Source: Thermoleophilia bacterium
Lineage (GTDB): Bacteria; Actinomycetota; Thermoleophilia; Gaiellales; Gaiellaceae
Length of the DNA stretch: 6,133 bases
Direction: 5' to 3'
Assembly: GCA_014534155.1 (NCBI GenBank)
Contig: JACVSB010000113.1
Span: 1-6,133 of the forward strand
Shown piece by piece: positions 1 to 3,584 of the stretch. A program made the position numbers and the translations under genes. Numbering within the stretch: the stretch's first letter is position 1; every line of letters begins with the position of its first letter. The notes under the pieces are model-generated. The model ran no database searches. It was not told the origin of the DNA and saw nothing but the letters and a program-made list of their open reading frames with translations.

Positions 1-317
1 CGCAGGCGCAGGACACGGTTGATGTCTCGATCGGCAAGTTCGCAACGTTCGTGGACGAGGACACGGTTCAGGCTCAGATCAGGGTGACGTGTGTGGGCAC
101 GGTGCTCGAGGCGTTCGCCTACGTCGTGCAGCGCGATCACAGCAGCGATTTCGGCTTCTTCAATCCGATCTGCGATGGCCTCACGCGCAGCTACACGGTG
201 ACGATCGAAGCCGCGGAGGAAGAGACGTTCCGACGCGGTCGCGCGCGAGTGTCCGCGTTCGTGCTCTTGGAGTCTGGCGTAAGTGCGTCGCCGACGCGCC
301 TGGTTGTGTTCCGCTAG
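1..317 (+). CDS. C-terminal part of a probable secreted beta-rich hypothetical protein (5' end outside window)
   Basis: The frame is open from base 3 to the TAG at 315-317, giving 104 residues; the true start lies upstream of the window. The GTG at 51 lies inside an already open frame and is unlikely to be the start. The sequence alternates short beta-strand-like stretches (TVDVSIGKFATF, AQIRVTCVGTVLEAFAYVVQ, RSYTVTIEA, ARVSAFVLLES), and two cysteines (TCVG and ICDG) could form a disulfide. This pattern resembles beta-sandwich extracellular proteins common in actinobacteria, possibly DUF6299-like, but I cannot assign the family firmly. A signal peptide would be expected in the missing N-terminus. 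No enzyme motif is visible. The stop is followed directly, in the same frame, by the MFS remnant. Confidence is high that it is coding and low for any function. Confidence 0.75.
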   Translation, partial: QAQDTVDVSIGKFATFVDEDTVQAQIRVTCVGTVLEAFAYVVQRDHSSDFGFFNPICDGLTRSYTVTIEAAEEETFRRGRARVSAFVLLESGVSASPTRLVVFR

Positions 318-701
318 TCGGCGAGGAGTCGATTCAGGGCACCGCTCGCATTGGCTCTCGTCGGCGGGTTTCGGGCGTCGTCTTCATCGGGCTGGTCGAC
401 GGTGGTCCTCCAGGCCGCCAGCCCCGAGAAGCTGCGCGCGCGGGTGATGGCGATCCGGGCGGCGGCGTTCGTGGGGATGCTCCCCCTCGGAGGGCTCGTC
501 ACGGCGGGCCTCGCTGCCTTGGTCGGCCCAGGCTGGGCGGTCACGATGGACGGTCTCGCGGTTCTCGTCGGCGGGATCGGGGTCCTGGCGTCGCGACCGC
601 AGGTCGCGTGGCTCGGATGCGCTGCACTGCCGCAGGCGCGCGTGGCAGCCCTGAATCCGGCGGCGGTCGCGTTCGAGACGAAGGCGGTCTCACGCGGGTG
701 A
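318..701 (+). pseudogene. Remnant of an MFS exporter (C-terminal helices only, EntS/MFS_3-like)
   Basis: The longest frame starts at a TTG (351) and ends with TGA at 699-701 (116 residues). Its core reads STVVLQAASPEKLRARVMAI, matching the loop and conserved L-R-x-R-V-M stretch seen before the last two helices of EntS-type MFS exporters. Two hydrophobic helices follow (about AAAFVGMLPLGGLVTAGLAA and VTMDGLAVLVGGIGVLA). About 300 N-terminal residues of a normal 400-residue transporter are missing. The preceding helix appears split. Frame 3 reads LALVGG to about 368, frame 2 then reads VSGVVFIGL (368-394), and frame 3 resumes at 396 with STVVLQ. Reading across the two shifts restores a plausible helix, which argues for decay. 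A functional transporter is not possible from this length. The end overlaps the next gene by 4 bases, so it may still serve for translational coupling. Confidence 0.65.
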
Positions 702-1159
702 AAGCCGTGACCTCTCCGGTCAAGCGGATCCTCGCCGCCACCGACCGCTCGGAGACGGCGGATCGGGCCGTCGCCTGGGCGAGCGAGATGGCCGAGCGCT
801 ACCGCGCGGAGCTCGTGATCTTCCAGGTCGTCGTTCCTCCGGACTCGCCCACGGAGACAGTCGGAACCGACCGAGAGCTGGCGGAGCTCGGTGCGCTCGC
901 AGAGCGGCTCGCGGGGCCGCGCGGCCGTGGGCGAGTTGCAGTCGACACGGATCCGTCAAGGGCGATCTGCGCCGCGGCCGACGAGGAGAAAGCGGACGTC
1001 GTCGTCGTCGGCGGCGTCGGCATGAGCGGACGCAAAGAGTTCCTGCTCGGCAACGTGCCGAACCGCGTCTCGCACAACGCCGGCTGCACGGTCGTCATCG
1101 TCAACACCATGCGCCCCGAGAAGCGACGAGTCGGAAGGCTCCTCGGGAGAAACAGGTGA
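698..1159 (+). CDS. Universal stress protein (UspA family), single domain, ATP-binding type
   Basis: The product has 153 residues, the usual length of a single-domain USP. Residues 8-16 (VKRILAATD) form the first strand with the Asp (D16) that contacts the adenine nucleotide in the family. RAVAWASEMAERY is the first helix and AELVIFQVV (37-45) the second strand. The C-terminal part carries VVVVGGVGMSG and LLGN, fitting the G-2x-G-9x-G-(S/T) ATP motif at G105, G108 and G118, except that the last position is Asn119. The strand GCTVVIVN (129-136) closes the fold. USPs are soluble cytoplasmic dimers, and ATP-binding members act in stress and dormancy responses. I chose GTG 698 because it overlaps the upstream TGA (GTGA); GTG 707 is an alternative. 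The Shine-Dalgarno is weak, consistent with coupling. The 3' end overlaps the kinase gene by 4 bases. Confidence 0.9.
   Translation: MKAVTSPVKRILAATDRSETADRAVAWASEMAERYRAELVIFQVVVPPDSPTETVGTDRELAELGALAERLAGPRGRGRVAVDTDPSRAICAAADEEKADVVVVGGVGMSGRKEFLLGNVPNRVSHNAGCTVVIVNTMRPEKRRVGRLLGRNR
1145..1150 (+). promoter_or_regulatory. Ribosome binding site of the UbiB/ABC1 kinase gene
   Basis: GGGAGA lies inside the end of the stress protein gene. Six bases separate its GGGAG core (1145-1149) from the GTG at 1156, good spacing for a Shine-Dalgarno site. It supports GTG 1156 as the kinase start and adds independent initiation to the GTGA coupling. Confidence 0.6.
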
Positions 1160-2778
1160 CCTCCCTCCCGGAAGCGACGTCAGCCGACGTCGAGGGGCGC
1201 CTTCTCGGACGAGCCGCCCGGATTACCTACGTCGTCGCAAAGCACGGGCTGAAGGAGCTCTTCACCTCCGCGGACACCGACGGAAGCGCGCTTTCGACGC
1301 CTGCCGCGGCGGAGCGATTCCGGGCGAGCCTCGAGGAGCTCGGACCGACCTTCTGCAAGCTCGGCCAGATCCTGTCCACGCGGCCCGATCTGCTTCCGCC
1401 CGCTGTCGTCGAGGAGCTGTCGACGTTGCAGGAGCACGTCGCGCCCCTGACCGAATCCGACGTTGTCTCGGTGATGGAGCAGGAGTTGGGCGTCCCGTGG
1501 GAAGACGTGTTCGAGACGATCGACCCCACGCCGCTCGCGGCCGGGACGATCGGTCAGGTTCACCGGGCAACGCTCGCGGACGGGGAGAAGGTGGTCGTGA
1601 AGGTTCAGCGGCCGACAGCCGAGGCCGACATCCAGCAGGACCTCGGCCTCCTCGAGCTCTTCGCAGAGAAGGCCGCGGGTCGTCCGGCATTCCGCCAGAT
1701 GGTCGATCTCCCCGCCATCATCGAGCACCTCTCGGCCTCCCTTCGCCGCGAGCTGGATTTCCGTCAGGAGGCACGAAACATCGCCCGGATGCGAGCCGCG
1801 CTCGCTCCCTACTCACAGCTCGCGGTTCCTCGCGTGCACGAGCGGATCTCGAGCTCCCGCCTGCTCGTCCTCGAGGAGATACCAGGAATCCCGATTCGGG
1901 CCGCTCCTACTGACGGCGCGCGCAAGGAGGCGGCCCGTCAGCTCCTCGAGGCGTACTACCGGCAGGTGCTCGTCGAAGGCTTCTTCCACGCCGATCCGCA
2001 CCCCGGGAACCTCATGTGGTGGGAGGACAAGATCTACTTCCTCGACCTCGGCATGGTCGGGGAAGTCGAGCCGGAGACGCGCGAGCTCCTGCTTTTGCTT
2101 CTCATGGCGTTCTGGCGAGAGGACGCGGCGTTCTTCAGCGACGTCGCCCTCATGCTGGCAGGAGAGGGGCAGGGAGACGAAGTCGACCTCGAGGCCTTCA
2201 CGGGTGACCTCGAGGCCCTGATCGTGCGGCACCGAGGATCCGCTCTCGCGGATCTCCAGCTGGGCGCCCTCCTGCAGGACGTGACCGAGGTCGCCCTTCG
2301 ACACCACGTCGTCCTCCCCGCCTCGCTCGCCCTCATGGGGAAGGCGTTCGCCCAGATGCAGATCGCGACGGCCGAGCTTGATCCGACTCTCGATCCGTTC
2401 AAGGTCGCCGGGAACTTCGTGCTAAAGACGCTCGCCGGCCGGATTCGTGAAGGAGCCAACCCGCGGCAGATGTTGTACGAAGCCCAGAAGGCGAAAGTCC
2501 GCTTGATCAGGCTCGTCGAGGCGGTCGAGCGGGTCACTGGCGCCCGACCCGGAACGAAGCTTCAGGTCGACTTTCGCGGCACGGAGCGACTCGAGGAGAC
2601 GATCCGCCGGACCGGCCAGCGGGTCGCGGTCGGCATCAGCGCCGGAGCGGCGTTGCTCGGCGCAGCGATCACGGCCACGGCCGACGACGTAGCGGCGTGG
2701 GTCCCGGCAAGCTTGGGGAGCCTCGCCACCGTCCTGACAGCCGGGGTGGTCATCGACTTCCTGCGGCGAGACCGCTAG
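1156..2778 (+). CDS. UbiB/ABC1 (ADCK/COQ8-like) atypical kinase family protein with C-terminal membrane helices
   Basis: The product has 540 residues, full length for bacterial UbiB-like proteins. Motifs appear in the family order: KLGQ of the KxGQ extension (68-71, in GPTFCKLGQILSTRPDLLP); the Ala-rich nucleotide loop AAGTIGQVH (128-136); the ATP-site lysine K149 in VVVKVQRP; RELDFRQEARN (198-208); the catalytic loop HADPHPGN (278-285); and the metal-binding DLG (297-299) in place of DFG. Two hydrophobic C-terminal segments (about 490-507 and 516-535) should anchor it to the inner membrane, as in UbiB. Relatives support quinone biosynthesis and lipid handling through ATPase or atypical kinase activity. 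Actinobacteria generally make menaquinone, so the exact substrate here is unknown and ubiB is not used as a name. The GTG start overlaps the USP stop by 4 bases, implying one operon and coupled translation. Confidence 0.95.
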   Translation: MTSLPEATSADVEGRLLGRAARITYVVAKHGLKELFTSADTDGSALSTPAAAERFRASLEELGPTFCKLGQILSTRPDLLPPAVVEELSTLQEHVAPLTESDVVSVMEQELGVPWEDVFETIDPTPLAAGTIGQVHRATLADGEKVVVKVQRPTAEADIQQDLGLLELFAEKAAGRPAFRQMVDLPAIIEHLSASLRRELDFRQEARNIARMRAALAPYSQLAVPRVHERISSSRLLVLEEIPGIPIRAAPTDGARKEAARQLLEAYYRQVLVEGFFHADPHPGNLMWWEDKIYFLDLGMVGEVEPETRELLLLLLMAFWREDAAFFSDVALMLAGEGQGDEVDLEAFTGDLEALIVRHRGSALADLQLGALLQDVTEVALRHHVVLPASLALMGKAFAQMQIATAELDPTLDPFKVAGNFVLKTLAGRIREGANPRQMLYEAQKAKVRLIRLVEAVERVTGARPGTKLQVDFRGTERLEETIRRTGQRVAVGISAGAALLGAAITATADDVAAWVPASLGSLATVLTAGVVIDFLRRDR

Positions 2779-2784
2779 CTCGCG

Positions 2785-2811
2785 CCGCCGACATCGCATT
2801 CAGCTCGGCGG
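2785..2811. terminator. Weak hairpin between convergent genes, possible bidirectional terminator
   Basis: CCGCCGA (2785-2791) pairs perfectly with TCGGCGG (2805-2811) across a 13-base loop, just after the kinase stop. The stop of the minus-strand small ORF lies in the loop. There is no T-tract on either side, so intrinsic termination is uncertain; in such GC-rich DNA a 7-bp stem can occur by chance. Confidence 0.22.
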
Positions 2812-2940
2812 GGCACGCTTCTTCATCGCCCGGACGAGACGCCGCTCGACGACAAAGGCGACGAGGGCCATGAGCGGTCCGAGGAAGCCGCGCTCTACGA
2901 GCCGAAGCGTTCGTCTTTTCGCGCGCTCGAGCGTTCGCAC
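2800..2940 (-). CDS. Possible small basic membrane-associated protein (46 aa)
   Basis: On the minus strand a GTG at 2940-2938 opens 46 codons ending at the TGA at 2802-2800. The product starts MRTLERAKRRTLRLVERG, has a hydrophobic run of about 14 residues (18-31, around FLGPLMALVAFVV), and ends with a basic tail (ERRLVRAMKKR). An AGAGG lies 10 bases upstream (2951-2955), a usable if slightly long Shine-Dalgarno spacing. An ATG at 3012 gives a 70-residue version, but its first 22 residues would overlap the TPR-like fragment in another frame and look like shadow sequence, so I prefer the GTG. The hydrophobic run is short for a spanning helix and might be peripheral. The gene converges on the kinase gene. 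It matches no family I recognise and could also be the tail of a decayed gene. Confidence 0.4.
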   Translation of the reverse strand: MRTLERAKRRTLRLVERGFLGPLMALVAFVVERRLVRAMKKRAPPS

Positions 2941-2947
2941 GCGCCTG

Positions 2948-3178
2948 CTACCTCTGCGGGTCGACCTGCGCCAACGCGGCCCGCGCCCGCCCGATCCCGG
3001 CCACGTGGCCATTCCGTTCGTACAGCTCGAGCGCTGCTGCGACGAGTGAAGGTGCAGCGTGCGATCGTCCCGGAAGGACAGTGAGGACCTCTCCGGGATC
3101 CAGGATCGCGTCCGCGTGCACGCCGACGAAATCGGTTCGCTCGGCGGAGGAGCACACGAGCCTGCAAGCCCGGCTCCG
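2948..3178 (-). pseudogene. C-terminal TPR-like remnant of a large regulator (LuxR- or adenylate-cyclase-type ATPase)
   Basis: Read on the minus strand and ending at the TAG 2950-2948, the frame encodes AERTDFVGVHADAILDPGEV and then APSLVAAALELYERNGHVAG and RARAALAQVDPQR. This resembles the extreme C-terminus of actinobacterial signalling ATPases with TPR repeats, which typically end with a consensus like A-D-A-L-x-D-L-A-E-V-L, then E-A-L-x-L-Y-E-x-K-G-N, then A-R-A-R-A-L-L-A. The frame stays open upstream to 3511, but the residues there are Arg/Ser/Cys-rich and look non-coding, so likeness stops at about 3178. Only about 76 residues of a protein usually near 1000 remain, and no cyclase, NB-ARC or HTH domain is present. 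Substitutions such as Pro in ILDPGEV and in the VLPGRS turn fit decay. The family assignment is from pattern memory only. Confidence 0.5.
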
Positions 3179-3584
3179 AGACGGTAGTGTCACGTGATCT
3201 GACGCAGTAGTCCCGATCGTGTCGTGGTCGCAATGCGAGGTCAGTCGAGATCGCATGAGGCCGCCAAGAATGTGAGCACAACGATTCCTCCCTGCGGCGA
3301 GGACGCACCGGCGCGGCAAGCCAAGCCAAAACGGTCGTCCCAGGTCGGTAGCTCTCGTCCTTGATCGTCGGCGACCCCAATACTTCGCAGCTCGGAACGC
3401 CCATCGCTTCGGAAGCGTCTCCGGGCTGCGGTGGTACCTCGTGATCGCGCTCACGGTCGCCGGAGGGGCACTCCTCGCCGCGCGGAAGCTCCGCCGGCTG
3501 GCGGCGGTCACGCGCCCCTCCAGCCGCTCGGACGGGGCCGGCGGGACCAGCCCCGGCGACCGCCGACCTAGCCAATTGGAGGGT
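3179..3584. other. Gene-poor stretch with an upstream in-frame extension encoding a possible membrane helix
   Basis: No gene can be assigned with confidence. About 3179-3275 shows nothing recognisable and contains stops. From 3276 (after the TGA 3273-3275) the plus-strand frame is open and continues without a stop into the coiled-coil gene at 3585. Within it, about 3435-3482 reads YLVIALTVAGGALLAA followed by RKLRRLAA, a good membrane helix with a basic cytoplasmic-type flank. No ATG lies in this extension; the only suitable candidate starts are GTG 3441, inside the helix, and TTG 3576. The segment could be a real N-terminal anchor, the tail of a lost membrane gene, or chance. Confidence 0.35.
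3578..3583 (+). promoter_or_regulatory. Shine-Dalgarno-like GGAGGG close to the coiled-coil gene start
   Basis: GGAGGG ends one base before the ATG at 3585, closer than the usual 5-9 bases. The next in-frame ATGs, at 3615 and 3663, lack a good upstream site. The motif is the best ribosome site in the area, but the tight spacing keeps the start open. Confidence 0.35.

Noticed and set aside
89..1159. A single 356-residue protein starting far upstream of the stress protein
   Set aside because: Only the last 153 residues look like a protein (the USP). The upstream part is Arg/Gly-rich shadow sequence overlapping two better-supported frames.
1180..2799. Several minus-strand ORFs opposite the kinase gene
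   Set aside because: They lie wholly or almost wholly inside a gene with all UbiB motifs in order, and their products show only composition bias.
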